Both the position numbers and the translations under genes were made by a program. This document shows positions 33,099-43,639 of a stretch of 64,000 bases of DNA, in pieces (within the stretch, counting starts at the first letter, position 1; every line of letters begins with the position of its first letter). Under the pieces are notes generated by a model that had not been told where the DNA came from, made no database searches, and saw only the letters and a list, made by a program, of their open reading frames with translations. Source of the stretch: Trichosporon coremiiforme (Eukaryota; Basidiomycota; Tremellomycetes; Trichosporonales; Trichosporonaceae); the NCBI GenBank assembly GCA_039545355.1, contig BCJJ01000027.1, positions 186,001-250,000 of the forward strand, in the 5' to 3' direction.

Positions 33099-34862
33099 TC
33101 ACTCGTCGTCGGCCTCAGCCTCCTCGTCGACAAGCTCAGAGGCGTCAGAGGGGAGGTCGACGTCGTCCTCATCGACGGCGCCGACGTTCCAGCGCCACGC
33201 CTGCTGCTCCTCGTCCCACCATCTGTTCTTCTCCGTCGGCGCGCGCTTTCCGATCCCAACGCCAGGGATGCCGGCGTGCCAAGCGCCGCTCCAAAAGTTG
33301 AAGTTGTATTTGGAGATGTCGTCGTCCTCAAGGATCCTCATCCCCTTGGCGCGAATGTGCAGTCCAAGCTTCGAGTGGAGGTACATATCCACGCGCCCCG
33401 GGCGGAAGCCCATGGTGAGCATGTTCATGCCCTTCTTGAGCTTGAACGAGTGCGTGCTGCCCTGTCCGCGTCCGTTCACGACCTCGAACAGCACGTCCTC
33501 GAGCGCCTCGGGCACGAGCACGACGGCGTTGATCAGATCCTGCGCCCAGTCTGCGTTCTCCGGTCGCGGGACGGGGTCCAGCTTCGCTTTGGCGTGCTTC
33601 CCGTGGATACGGTACCAGGCCCAGATAACAATCTCGTCGGTCACCTCGGGCGCGCCGTCGCGCCACCGCGCCCCAAAGTACGACGTCATTTCCCGGAACG
33701 CGACGTGGTTCATGTATCGCGTCCAGCCCCTCGAGCCGGGCTCGGCACCCATCGAGGGCGAGATCGCGTGGCTCTCGCCATAGTCGTTCCACGAGATGAC
33801 CTGCACCATCTCGGGCATGTGGTCCGGCGTCAGCTCGAGAATCTCCCGCCACCGAGACGGGTACAGCAGGTCGTCGGATCGGTAGATGAAGTTCTTGTCA
33901 AAGGCGTACCGCCTCGTCTTGCCATAGTGCGTGAAGAAGACGGGCGACACGCCCATCATGTGCGGCTTCTCGTCCAGCAGGAACGGCAGGTCCTGCGTCA
34001 GCGTGAGCCGGTGGTTCGACTGCGGCCACGCGTTGCTCCACGCAAACGTCCCGTCGACGTCCTTGTTCTCGATGATCGCCTTGCTGTCCGCATGGAACCC
34101 GGGCCAGAAAAAGGGCTTCTTGCCGTTGTGCGACTTCTCGGCGAAACGGGCGAGTACGCCGTGCCACCCCCGGCCGCCGAACTTTGCGTCCTCTCCGCCA
34201 AACGTCGTCAGGAGCGGCCGCTCGTCGTCCCCGTGCCGCATCTGAGCTGGAGACTGGATGTGCTGCACAAGCGTGTCGACGAGGATCTTGCCGTGCTGCC
34301 AGCTGCTGGAGGGAATGTCCGTCATGTCGAGCGACATCATGAGCTGGATCGGCTTCGAGTTGAGTACCGGTCGGCGCAGTCGGCGCGACGCCATGTCGTA
34401 AGCCGTCGCGAGGCGCTCGAGCTGCCACCGCTCCTTGCCGAGGTTGAGCACGAGACCGTCCAGTCCCGCCTCCTCAGCCAGGTCAAACGTTCTCGCCCAG
34501 TCCGCCTCCGTGAACGGGTGCGTGTTCCCGAGCTGCTGTCAGCTCACCTGTCAATGCACTAAGCTTACCAAGAAGTGTGCGACAATCTTGCGGTCGCGCT
34601 TCTTCAGCTCGCCCTCCTCGCCTGCCTTTGCACCGTCGGTCGGCTTCGGGTCCGCCGCCAGTGTCGTCTTGCCCTGCGCGGCCGCCTCGGCCGCCATCAC
34701 GTCAATGTCGAAGTGCGTCTGCGAGCGCGTAGACGCATCGAAATGTGGACTGTTTCCCCGCTGCTCCCAGTGCGCGAGCAGCGAGTACGTCGTGAAGAAC
34801 AGCAAAGCCGCGCCTACGAAGGGCTTCACGAACGGGTGGTTCAGCCGGATGGGGATCTTCAT
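33099..34862 (-). CDS. Membrane-anchored alpha-1,3-glucanase (GH71)
   Basis: Glycoside hydrolase of family 71, predicted to cut alpha-1,3-glucan, a wall and capsule-anchoring polymer in tremellomycete yeasts. Two exons, 34862-34569 and 34532-33099, with a 36-nt phase-0 intron, encode 575 residues. After MKIPIRLNHPFVKP comes one hydrophobic segment (about residues 14-30), so it is a type II membrane protein rather than freely secreted. The catalytic module begins AHFLLGNTHPFTEADWARTF. It has the family's EAGLDGLVLNLG and FFWPGFHAD and the VISWNDYGESHAI block near the active site. A C-terminal beta-rich part and an acidic end (VDEEAEADDE) follow. Family assignment is by motif recall, not search. 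Confidence 0.88.
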
Positions 34863-36278
34863 TGCGGCGGCCTAGCGCGCAGCGAGCGAGTAGACCGTCG
34901 AGCGCAAGTCTGTGTGTACGGGTCTTGAAAAGAGCGCTGCTTCCAAACGATCCGTACAAGGGCCACGAGGTCGAAAGGGCTAGACGACCCGGAGATGTTG
35001 CCGTGCTGGTCGCGTTGTCGTCCAGAAATGGGAGAGTCAGAAGAGTGGGTCCGAGGAAATGGAGGAAGACACGAAAACCCAGGTCGGGGTGCAAGAAGAT
35101 GTCTGCAAGAGTCGAGAAAGAGTGCGATGTGCGTAAGGAACGTAAGTCTGAGCAAGAGTGAGTAGACACAGTGAAATGTCGAAGAGAGACAGATGAAACG
35201 AGTGCGTTGTACGCGTGGCCCGGAACGTCGGGAGAGAGAACGACGGTGTCTGCGGTAGCGCAGCGCGCAGCGTGCAGACTCGAGCCAGTCTCAAAGCGAC
35301 CGACTAACCCGTCCAGGTAAGCCAGGTAAGCAGCGGGGACCCCCCGTGGCGTTTCATCGCGGCAACCGCGGGAGTGCGCACAGAGCACTTTAGGCGGCTT
35401 CAGGAGCTTCAGGTGACTTTGGGACTTTTTGGCTGGTTGCGACGTTGCAAAGTGTGCCGTTCGTTCCGTTCGTGAACGGGGCGGACGGGGTAGAGGGGGC
35501 AATCAGACTCGCACCCTGTGACGGCCCGGCGACCGCGCGTGGCGCGCCCTGACGCGTCCTGCGATCCTGCCCCGTCAAGGAAACTCTCGACATGGTTCTC
35601 GTCATGCATCCCTGGTCTCCTTCCAGCGACCCTCTCTCCTCGCCCGATGCATTGGACGTTGGCAGAAGTGGGTGCATGTCTGCGTTTGAGAGTTTGGCGA
35701 GGAAACGGTAAGATGCATGCGACAATCTGGGTCTCCAGGTGTATGACATATAGGCGTCTGGGCCGGCTGGGATGTCACCCCACCCACCTATCCCCTTGGA
35801 CCTTGCGAATGGTCCACTCGACTGGACAAAGTCGAAGTAACCTCAAACCTGACACCCGAAGGCACGGCCGGCTACGGCTCTGAGGTGAGGCACGGACATG
35901 GCGCGCACGGCGCAGCACGGCAGGACAGCGCACGTACGCTCAAGGCAACGACTTACTGTCACCGTGGGCGCCGAACGTGCCCCTCGTTATGCTTGACTCG
36001 AAAGTGTGCAGTGCTTCACAATGTCTGCTCCGGCAGTTCGCGGACAACTCGGTGCCGGCCCATGTGCCGAACGGCGGATGTCGCTGCTTCTCGAGATCTC
36101 ATGTAGCTGAGACGCAGCATGCCGGACGCTGTTCGTAGCTTCATCTGGTGATTCCCAGAGATGCGCTCCTCGCTGTAGGGGGTACGCGATTGCTGGAATC
36201 GGACATCTGCTCATACTGCCTCGACTTGCCTCGCCACTCCTTCGCACTCCGCACTCACATTCGCAACATTGCACCATA
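34863..36278. other. 1.4-kb interval; may hide 5' exons of the next gene
   Basis: No complete gene is supported. Frames on the - strand upstream of the glucanase look like leader sequence. On the + strand, ATGs at about 36,019 (MSAPAVRGQLG) and 36,162 (MRSS) are candidate starts for the membrane protein that follows, but no donor fits cleanly. Confidence 0.4.
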
Positions 36279-36312
36279 GAACACGGCGAGCAACGTCCTG
36301 CTCGCCGTGTTC
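36279..36312. repeat. Perfect 12-bp inverted repeat at a splice acceptor
   Basis: GAACACGGCGAG (36279-36290) and CTCGCCGTGTTC (36301-36312) flank a 10-nt loop. The first base of the left arm is the G of the CATAG acceptor inferred for the membrane-protein exon. Confidence 0.85.
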
Positions 36313-36640
36313 TGCACGGTCGGCGGCGTCATCATCCTCATCCTCATCGCCCTCGTCGTCATGAAGAACAAGCAGCCTGCGCCCACTTCCGCCGGCAGCT
36401 CCAGGACGAGGAGTTCCCGATCCCGCCCCGTAAGCCTAGAGTGCTTGAGCTAGCTGACACCAGCGCGACGAGGAGTCACACTTCTCGTCTATCCCAGAGT
36501 ACGAGCTGCGCCGCCCCAGTCGCGCTCACTGCGACGTTTACCGCGTGCGCGGGATCAGTGATCGTGACCTCGACGACCTGCTCAATAACGGTCCCTGTGA
36601 CGGTCACCACACCGTCATCAAGATCAAGCGTCATCGCTAA
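36280..36640 (+). CDS. Single-pass membrane protein, 3' exons only, unknown
   Basis: Exons 36280-36429 and 36464-36640 are joined through a 34-nt intron (GTAAGC, then CTAGCTGACACCAG). The first encodes NTASNVLLAVFCTVGG followed by a strongly hydrophobic run (VIILILIALVVM), then a stop-transfer KNK and a Ser/Arg-rich stretch. The second begins RDEESHFSSIPEYELRRP and ends VIKIKRHR with TAA. So a short lumenal end, one transmembrane helix and a cytoplasmic tail are visible. A TAG stands directly before the first codon, so an upstream exon carrying the start must exist. I could not place it; the intron upstream may exceed 100 nt. The other frame of exon 2 is also open but reads as low-complexity Ser/Thr. 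Family not recognised. Confidence 0.5.
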
Positions 36641-36767
36641 TCAGTACCGTCAGTATCGTTAGAGTTGAACCAGTTGCTAGGTTTGTGCCAGTAGCGATTC
36701 GCAACTTCTTTTTCATGCTGTATAACTACCAAATGATGAGAAACCTTCAGACACCCAGGGAGACCCC

Positions 36768-37961
36768 TTACTTGCTGTCGTCCTCCTGGCCCATGGCCCA
36801 GCCCTCCTGGGTCTTAAGGTTCTCCTTGGGGACACCAAGCTCAATGAGGGTCTTGAAGGCCTTGGCAAAGTCCTTGTTGAAGGCGTCCTCGTCGTTGGCG
36901 TACTTATCAACCCAAGGGCGGAAGCCCTTGTCCGAGATGAGGACCATGTCGGTGGGAAGCATCATGAGCTGCTTGTCGTTGTTCTCGAACTGCTGGGGAC
37001 CCTTCCACTTCTTGAATTGCCACTTCTGGCCCTTGTCGAGCATCAGGCGGTAGAGCTCGTTAGACCACGAGGTGGGGGAGTAGGTCCAGGGTCCGTCGTA
37101 GCCGGAGCGGTCGGTGTGGCANCGGCCNAGAGCGTGGGCNCCGATNAGGGCNACGGTNTCCTGGTCGTTGAAGCCCATGCGNCCGAAGATGTCACGGATG
37201 TGCTGGGCACCCTGCGAGGCGTCGGGNAGACGGCCGTCGGGGGTCTGGTTGACCTCAAGACCGTCAACACGTCCNGGGCTCCAGGGGATGACGGGNCCAC
37301 CNGCCTCCTGGATGGCGGCAACACCGGCGAGGGTCCAGAGGTCACCGTACGAGATCCAGGGGTACTTCTGGTGGATCTTCTCGAGGTAGTCACGGGCGAC
37401 ACCGAGGCCGGCGTTAGCACCGTGGCCAGACTCGGCAGGGAAACGCATGGTAGCGTAGTTCGAGCCGCCGGTCTTGTCGTCCTTGTTGTAGGTACCCGAG
37501 GCGTGCCAAGCGAGACGGAGAACAACGGGGCCAAGAGATCCGTCTGAACGTCAGCTCACCGTTAAGAGCCTTCAAGCTTACCATCGTAGCCCTCCTTCTC
37601 GAGAGTGTCGGCAATATCCTTGTAGACCTTCTCGTAGTCGGCCTTGGTGTGCTCCTTGACGGCCTGAGCCTTCTCGGCAGGCTTCTTCTCGGCGAGGTAG
37701 TAGTAAGCACCACCACCGGCAGCGAGAGCGGCGAGGATCAGAGGGAGCTTGGAGCCACCGCCCTGCTTGCCCTGGTTGTGCTGCTGCTGCTGGCCCTGGC
37801 CGCCGGCAGCCTGTGTCGACGTCAGCTGGAGTGTGGGGAATTCGCCCAATCCGCGTATAACTTACCGAGGCGTTGCCGCGACGGAGCATGGGGGCGGCGA
37901 CGCGAGGGGCAGCGCGGCGGAGGGCCGCGGTGCGGAGAGTGGGAGCGATACGGAGGGACAT
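36768..37961 (-). CDS. CCP1: Cytochrome c peroxidase, mitochondrial
   Basis: Haem peroxidase of the intermembrane space that reduces hydrogen peroxide with ferrocytochrome c. Three exons, 37961-37866, 37810-37582 and 37543-36768, give 366 residues. Residues 1-32 form an Arg/Ala-rich presequence. A Gln/Gly linker and a hydrophobic sorting segment ([19 protein letters not shown]) follow. The catalytic domain shows [19 protein letters not shown] with distal Arg118, Trp121 and His122, then ALGRCH with the proximal haem His. GYDGPW supplies the tryptophan that carries the radical in yeast Ccp1. Eleven bases are n, all at third codon positions; ten are in fourfold-degenerate codons, so only one residue (Asp or Glu) is undetermined. 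Confidence 0.95.
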
Positions 37962-39393
37962 GACTTGGATGGTTAGCGGGATGATGACGATCGCGGGCGG
38001 CGTGTTAGGTGGGCAACGTGGGGAAGGGCGACGAGCGGAATGCGGGGTAGGGTGATCGGAGGCTGTTGCGGCAGTGACGGCGTTGGCTATGGAGGGCTGC
38101 TACGGCGATGGATGGGGTGACTTACCTGGAAGAGTGGTGAAACTGGCAGTCAAGGAAGATGAAGAAGAGGAGAGATGTGTCGCGGTGGGAAGGCGGGTCG
38201 TGACGTGCGTGTCGCGAGGTCAGACGGTCAGGAGGTCGGCTGGGCCAGGCTGGGCTTGGGCGGAAGAAGCGGGTGCTGGTAGGCGGCGGCTTGGAGGATG
38301 TGCTTAGTGCTAATGAACGATCCGACCGGAGCAGCCAATCGAAACTCAGATAATACGCACTCTCGGTTCTCTCAATTCCGGAAGTGAACGCTTAAATCAT
38401 TTACCCATGCACCATACACGTTCAGGCGTCTTATATACTCCATCCTCAGCCAGCGACCACGAAAACATGCATGCATACACACTCGACCCGTAGCCACTGA
38501 ACGCCTTCTGTTTGCAGGTCGTGGTGCTCGGCGCTCCGTGGTGACTCAGCAGTAATGTGCGAGGACATCGAGGAGCGCTCATACGTGGGGAATGTCTGCC
38601 CACATGATCGACAGGCTTCGCGGGCTGGCCTAGGTTGGCGCACAGGGTGGGAACGGCCAATCAAGGTCGTCCGAATCGAAAACAAGACGACGGACTTGAT
38701 TACAAAGCATTACTAAGCAACTATCAGAACCATTTCACTCCTCCATGTCAGCAAACTCTGTCCATGTCCACTCCAACCGTCGTCGGAGCCTCCGAGCCGA
38801 CATGACAAGCTCCGGACACCCAACACACGCAGATCATCTCCGATCTCCGCTCCGCATGCAACTTCGTCTTCAACTTGGACACCTGAACTCAACCTCGGCG
38901 GGAAATCCTGGAGCTCGCTTTATCTTATCGTGACGCTTGTGTGGTGGTGCGTCGGAGCTGGCAGCGGAAACGACAACGCGTTTCACACGGCCTGTACAAG
39001 CGCTTCACGCAGACCTATTTCCGGATTGCCCGTTCACCCCGTTTCGCGCTTGCAAGCTGCGGGCGTCGATAGTCCGATGAGACTACCGCTCGCTCGAAAG
39101 CCTGCTGTGAAGGCGCTCGCACTGGTTTCTGATCTCAACGCCTCATCATCTCGGCCACCTAGCATTGGACAGCGGGCCAGACAATCCGAACGCCACTGCT
39201 GGCTCCGAGAGCAAGACCACCGTGTGACAGTTGCATTGCGTGGCCGCGGATCAATCACGTGAAACTCTTCCCATGCCCATCTCACGCGGTTACATTATGC
39301 AGCCCCCTCACTTACACCCAAAGTTCTGCTCTTCAACTTTTGTTTCTGGACGAACAGAAACCCCTCCTCACCCCTCAAGCAACACTGAACAAG
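37962..39393. promoter_or_regulatory. Divergent intergenic region CCP1 / CBF5
   Basis: A 1.4-kb gap between start codons facing away from each other. No gene is supported; short frames only. A CT-rich run directly precedes the CBF5 start, in keeping with a ribosome-biogenesis gene promoter. Confidence 0.45.
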
Positions 39394-40980
39394 ATGGCGT
39401 CCGTGAGCGACATCCAAAAGTCGGGCGACTTCTCCATCAAGTCTGAAGCTGTTACGCCTAAGCTCGACACCAGCGAGTGGCCTCTGCTCCTGAAGAACTA
39501 CGACAAGCTCCTCGTTCGTTCCAGCCATTTCACCCCTATCCCCACCGGTTGCTCGCCTCTCAAGCGCGACCTCAAGACCTACGTTGAGTCCGGATGCATC
39601 AACCTCGACAAGCCCTCGAACCCCTCGTCGCACGAGGTTGTCGCTTGGATCAAGCGCATCCTCCGCGTCCAGAAGACCGGCCACTCTGGTGAGTTTCGAG
39701 ACGCAGCGATCTGCGATTTGTTGCGCCCTTTAACTAACTCGCAGGTACTCTTGACCCCCTTGTCACGGGATGTCTCATCGTCTGTATCGACCGTGCTACT
39801 CGTCTTGTCAAGTCGCAGCAGGGTGCCGGTGAGTAACAGCAGCGAGGCTTCCAGCTGTCTCAAGCCCTTGACCATCAGCTGACCTTCAGGTAAGAGCTAC
39901 GTTGTCGTCGCTCGTCTCCACGGCAAGCCCGAGGGCGGCAAGCAGGCTGTTGAGCGCGCCATGGAGACCCTGACCGGTGCTCTCTTCCAGCGTCCCCCTC
40001 TCATCTCGGCTGTCAAGCGTCAGCTCCGTGTCCGTACGATCTACAACTCGAAGCTCATCGAGTACGACGAGGACCGCGGACTTGTCGTCGCCCAGCTCGA
40101 CTGCGAGGCCGGTACCTACGTCCGTACCTGGTCGGTCCACCTTGGTCTCCTCCTTGGTGTCGGTGCCCACATGCAGGAGCTCCGCCGTGTCCGCTCCGGT
40201 ATCACCGGCGAGGGCGACGACATTGTGACCATGCACGACGTCCTCGACGCCCAGTGGCTCTACGACAACACCCGCGACGAGTCCTATCTCCGCCGTGTCA
40301 TCAAGCCCCTCGAGGCGCTCCTGACGAACTACAAGCGTATCGTCGTCAAGGACTCGGCCGTCAACGCCGTCTGCTACGGTGCCAAGCTCATGATCCCCGG
40401 TCTCCTCCGTTACGAGGCTGACATCGAGGTTGGTGAGGAGGTTGTCCTCATGACCACCAAGGGTGAGGCCATTGCTGTCGGTATTGCCCAGATGTCGACT
40501 GCCGACCTTGCCTCGTGCGACCACGGTGTCGTCGCCAAGGTCAAGCGCTGCATCATGAACCGCGACCTGTACCCCCGCCGCTGGGGTCTCGGTCCCAAGG
40601 CCCAGGAGAAGAAGAAGATGATCAAGGCCGGTGCTCTCGACAAGCACGGCAAGACCATCGACGGCGTTACCCCCGACTCGTGGAAGAAGAACTACGTCGA
40701 CTACGGAGAGCAGGAGGCTGCCGCCGACGCTGCCCTCCTCCCCACGCAGCCCGAGGCCGAGAAGGCCGAGGAGAAGATGGACACCGACTCTCCCGTCCCC
40801 GTCACCCCCGCCAAGACCGAGAAGCGCAAGCGCGACGACGAGGCCGCGGCCACCCCTGCTTCTGAGAAGAAGAAGAAGAGCAAGAAGGTCAAGATGGAGG
40901 ACGGAACGGAGCGCGACGAGACCCCGGAGGAGCGTGCGGCCCGAAAGGCCCGCAAGGCGGCCAAGAAGGAGAAGGCTTAG
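39394..40980 (+). CDS. CBF5: H/ACA snoRNP pseudouridine synthase Cbf5 (dyskerin)
   Basis: Catalytic subunit that isomerises uridines in rRNA and snRNA guided by H/ACA RNAs, in the nucleolus. Exons 39394-39688, 39745-39828 and 39890-40980 with introns of 56 and 61 nt give 489 residues. The N-terminal DKCLD-like domain ([18 protein letters not shown]) leads to [31 protein letters not shown] contains the catalytic Asp102, with its codons split by intron 1. AGTYVRTW completes the TruB fold. The PUA domain starts near [20 protein letters not shown]. The tail is Lys/Glu-rich ([16 protein letters not shown]), as in fungal Cbf5. Introns lie only in the first third. Confidence 0.97.
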
Positions 40981-41245
40981 AGGGGCGATACCTGGTCTAT
41001 AGATCATAGCTAGGTTGTATTTGTATGCTATCACACATATTCGCAACGTATGTCTGTGCTCGTTAGCCTTATCTGGGACTGGTGCAATCAGTTTGGCCGA
41101 GGTTAGATCGAGCGAAATTTCGACAATTGACATCAGGCACGTGGCATAAGGAACGGTGCGAGGGCAACGGTGGCATTTCTTCAGGTGGCATTGTTTCTAT
41201 GTCTAGCGGGTCTAAATGTCATAAAGAGGCTGATTCGGCGGCAGG

Positions 41246-42322
41246 TCACTTCCAGTGTAGAGGCTGTACATGTCCTCGCCGAGCTGGCGCCTGTACTCCT
41301 CGTGCGTCGCTGGTGATAATGGCGCAGTGACCGTACCGGTGCACGTCGTCGTCGCGGAGCTGAAGCAAAGCGGCCCAGATGCCGGCCCACTCAATTAGCT
41401 TGGGAGCCTCCTCGAGGCCGACAAAGGCGATGGGGTCCTTCCTCCAGCGGTGCGAGACGAAGTCTGCAATCGTCTCCGCAGTGTCCTGGATTGCGGGGCT
41501 GATGGCAATCTCACGTCCCTCTCCTCCGCTGACGAGGCGGGGGATCTCGTCCTGCTGCCTTCTGGCGTTGTGGAAGACGAGGACGATCTCATCGGGAGAC
41601 GCCGGGACGTTTACTGTCGCACTCTGCGGAAGGAGACAGAGCAGGCCGTGGTCAAGGAGCAACCTATCGGCCGTGCACATGATGTCGATGACCCCGCCGC
41701 GGAACCAGCTGCGATCCTCGACGCTCTCGCCGAGCGCAGCGATGAACTCTCGCGTGTCGCCAAACGTAAAGGCGGTCGTCGCGTTGCGGAGCCCAAACAT
41801 GAGGCGCATGACATCGGGCCGGTGCAGCATGTTCGTCTTGAGCCAGTCAAGGAAGCGGGCGTATGCCCAGTGGCTCCAGGCGTCGGCAAAGTCGACGACG
41901 TACGCCTTCTCGAACACCTGGATTATCCTAGTGGACAGCGCAGGGTTCTCAGTCCCGTGCCCGCACTCGCAGAAGGGACGCTCGGCCCGATTCGGCTTCA
42001 CAATGAGGCGGTGCGCGCCGTTGCGCGACGACCACATCATCAGGTCACCTGGCACCACAAGGTGGTGGAGCTCCTGCTCGTTCGCCCACTGACGCCACTC
42101 CAGAGACGCACGCTTCGCGAACTGCAAGCCCTCATGCTCCAGGTTGGCGAAGATCGAGTCGATCACCTGAGGGAATAGGCGTGGTGAATGCTTGGCGCCA
42201 TGTTGACTGTTGGGGGTCGGGTTAGCAAGCGAAAGATGAGGAATGAAGATAGCAATCGGCAACAGCTTTTATGTTCCTTACGCCGATGAGAAGAGGGACG
42301 GCACTCGTGCACCTCGGTGCAT
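41246..42322 (-). CDS. F-box-like protein
   Basis: Exon 1, 42322-42282, starts MHRGARVPSLFSS. It is joined in phase to an exon from 42206 through a 75-nt intron (GTAAGG to GCTAACCCGACCCCCAACAG). The product is 333 residues if the frame runs to the stop at 41246. SPRLFPQVIDSIFANLEHEG with WRQWANE fits the first two helices of an F-box, which would recruit a substrate to an SCF ubiquitin ligase. The rest lacks LRR or WD repeats. The C-terminus is doubtful: after about 41,335 an overlapping frame (THEEYRRQLGEDMYSLY, stop at 41212) looks more protein-like than the one in phase. That points to a one-base error, a true frameshift or a missed intron. An upstream TTG-initiated continuation is rejected in favour of the spliced ATG. 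Confidence 0.6.
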
Positions 42323-43639
42323 CGTAGTTCATCACTCTTCGGTGGACATTACATCATAGTGTATCCTCCGCCGCATTAAGGCTGAGTTGAGGCAGTGGTG
42401 CACTGTTCAGCTTGATCCATTGTTTTAACAATAGAGGTGTGGTGATTGTTTGTTGAAAGATGCTCACCATTGCAAAATCTTCCATCATGTACTGTACAGT
42501 ACAGTATAGCGCCACTTGCCGTGAGCGACTCCTGACAAGGCCTTGCTGCCTTTTATCGCGTTACATTGGGGTGCCATTACCTCGGACGGCGGCTTAGATG
42601 CTGTGGCCACTATCGCGTAGCCTCCTCTTCGTATCAGTGACTGGATCCACTCCGAACAATGACCTGCCATCCGTATGAGACCGACTCAGGCTCAAAGTGC
42701 CAGTGGCCAGGGAAGTCACGAGCTCGATGTGGTGATCCGCGAGCTCCGGACGCCGGAAGGTCGAGTATTGGATGCAACCTGGGCGATGTGGCGATGAGTG
42801 CATGTCGATCCCGCAGTACTCAGCAAACAGGCGCTGAATGATACCAAACACGCGCTGACGTTACAGCTTTCAGCGATCAGTGTGAACGAGGCCAAAGATT
42901 CAACTCGCTGTCAAACCATGCATCCGAAAATAGTGAAAACCAGTAGAATGCAAGTGGATGTGCACGTCTTACGATAATATTTGACATGGAGAAACGCGAG
43001 GATGTATAGGCTAGGTGTCGCAAACGGCGAGCTAGGAAACGCTGGGCACCTGACACTGGAGCTGGCAGGCTGAGGAGGGGTACGGTGGTGTCATCGTGGC
43101 AGCGGCCGGCACTCGCGCCGAGCTTCTGAACCGCAGCTTTGCTCGTGGTGTCGCGACAGTTCCGACAGTGGCGCATGAGAAGGCTCTGCGCGGCAAAACG
43201 GACCCCACAGGAACCTGCACCAGGCATGCACGCTTCAAGATGCACTTGTTGCAAGTCGGCACACTTTACAGCGCGGGCGTCCGTCTCCCTTACCCTTGGT
43301 GCATTTCAGCAAGCATAGCTCGGTGCGAATCAGTATCGAAAGTATGAGACGATTCAACCACTTACGTGCAGGTTGCAATTTGAGTTCGTGCACACCGCCA
43401 AGACGCGACTGGCTGTGCGAGCGTTCACCACCTCCGTCGCCGCTTCCGTCCCCTCGATCCCACCTCGACTTCCGGTGAGCACGTCGACGCAGCCCTTGTT
43501 ACGCGCTCGAGTCGATCTGGATGGTCGCGACAGGAGGTGCAGAGCGGTCCTTTGGGGGTGGGCACCGTTCCTGTCTTGGGTGTCTCGCGCGTCAGCTGGG
43601 ACTAGGCGATTATCCAACGTACTGGACTACAGTTGCGGA
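42323..43639. other. Interval without a firm gene
   Basis: Only short frames on both strands. It contains a 14-bp palindrome at 42489-42502. Beyond about 43,000 the - strand may belong with the coding-like fragments described next. Confidence 0.4.
42489..42502. repeat. 14-bp perfect palindrome
   Basis: GTACTGTACAGTAC, about 170 bp upstream of the F-box-like gene start. Confidence 0.6.

Noticed and set aside
32949..34562. 537-codon + strand frame opposite the glucanase
   Set aside because: It is antisense to clear GH71 motifs; its product is Arg/Val/Leu-rich repeats typical of a reversed GC-rich gene.
43032..43262. Cys-rich stretch (CNKCILKRACL) suggesting a Zn2Cys6 transcription factor
   Set aside because: The second half of the six-cysteine motif is absent in the same frame, and the flanking frame contains no DNA-binding sequence.
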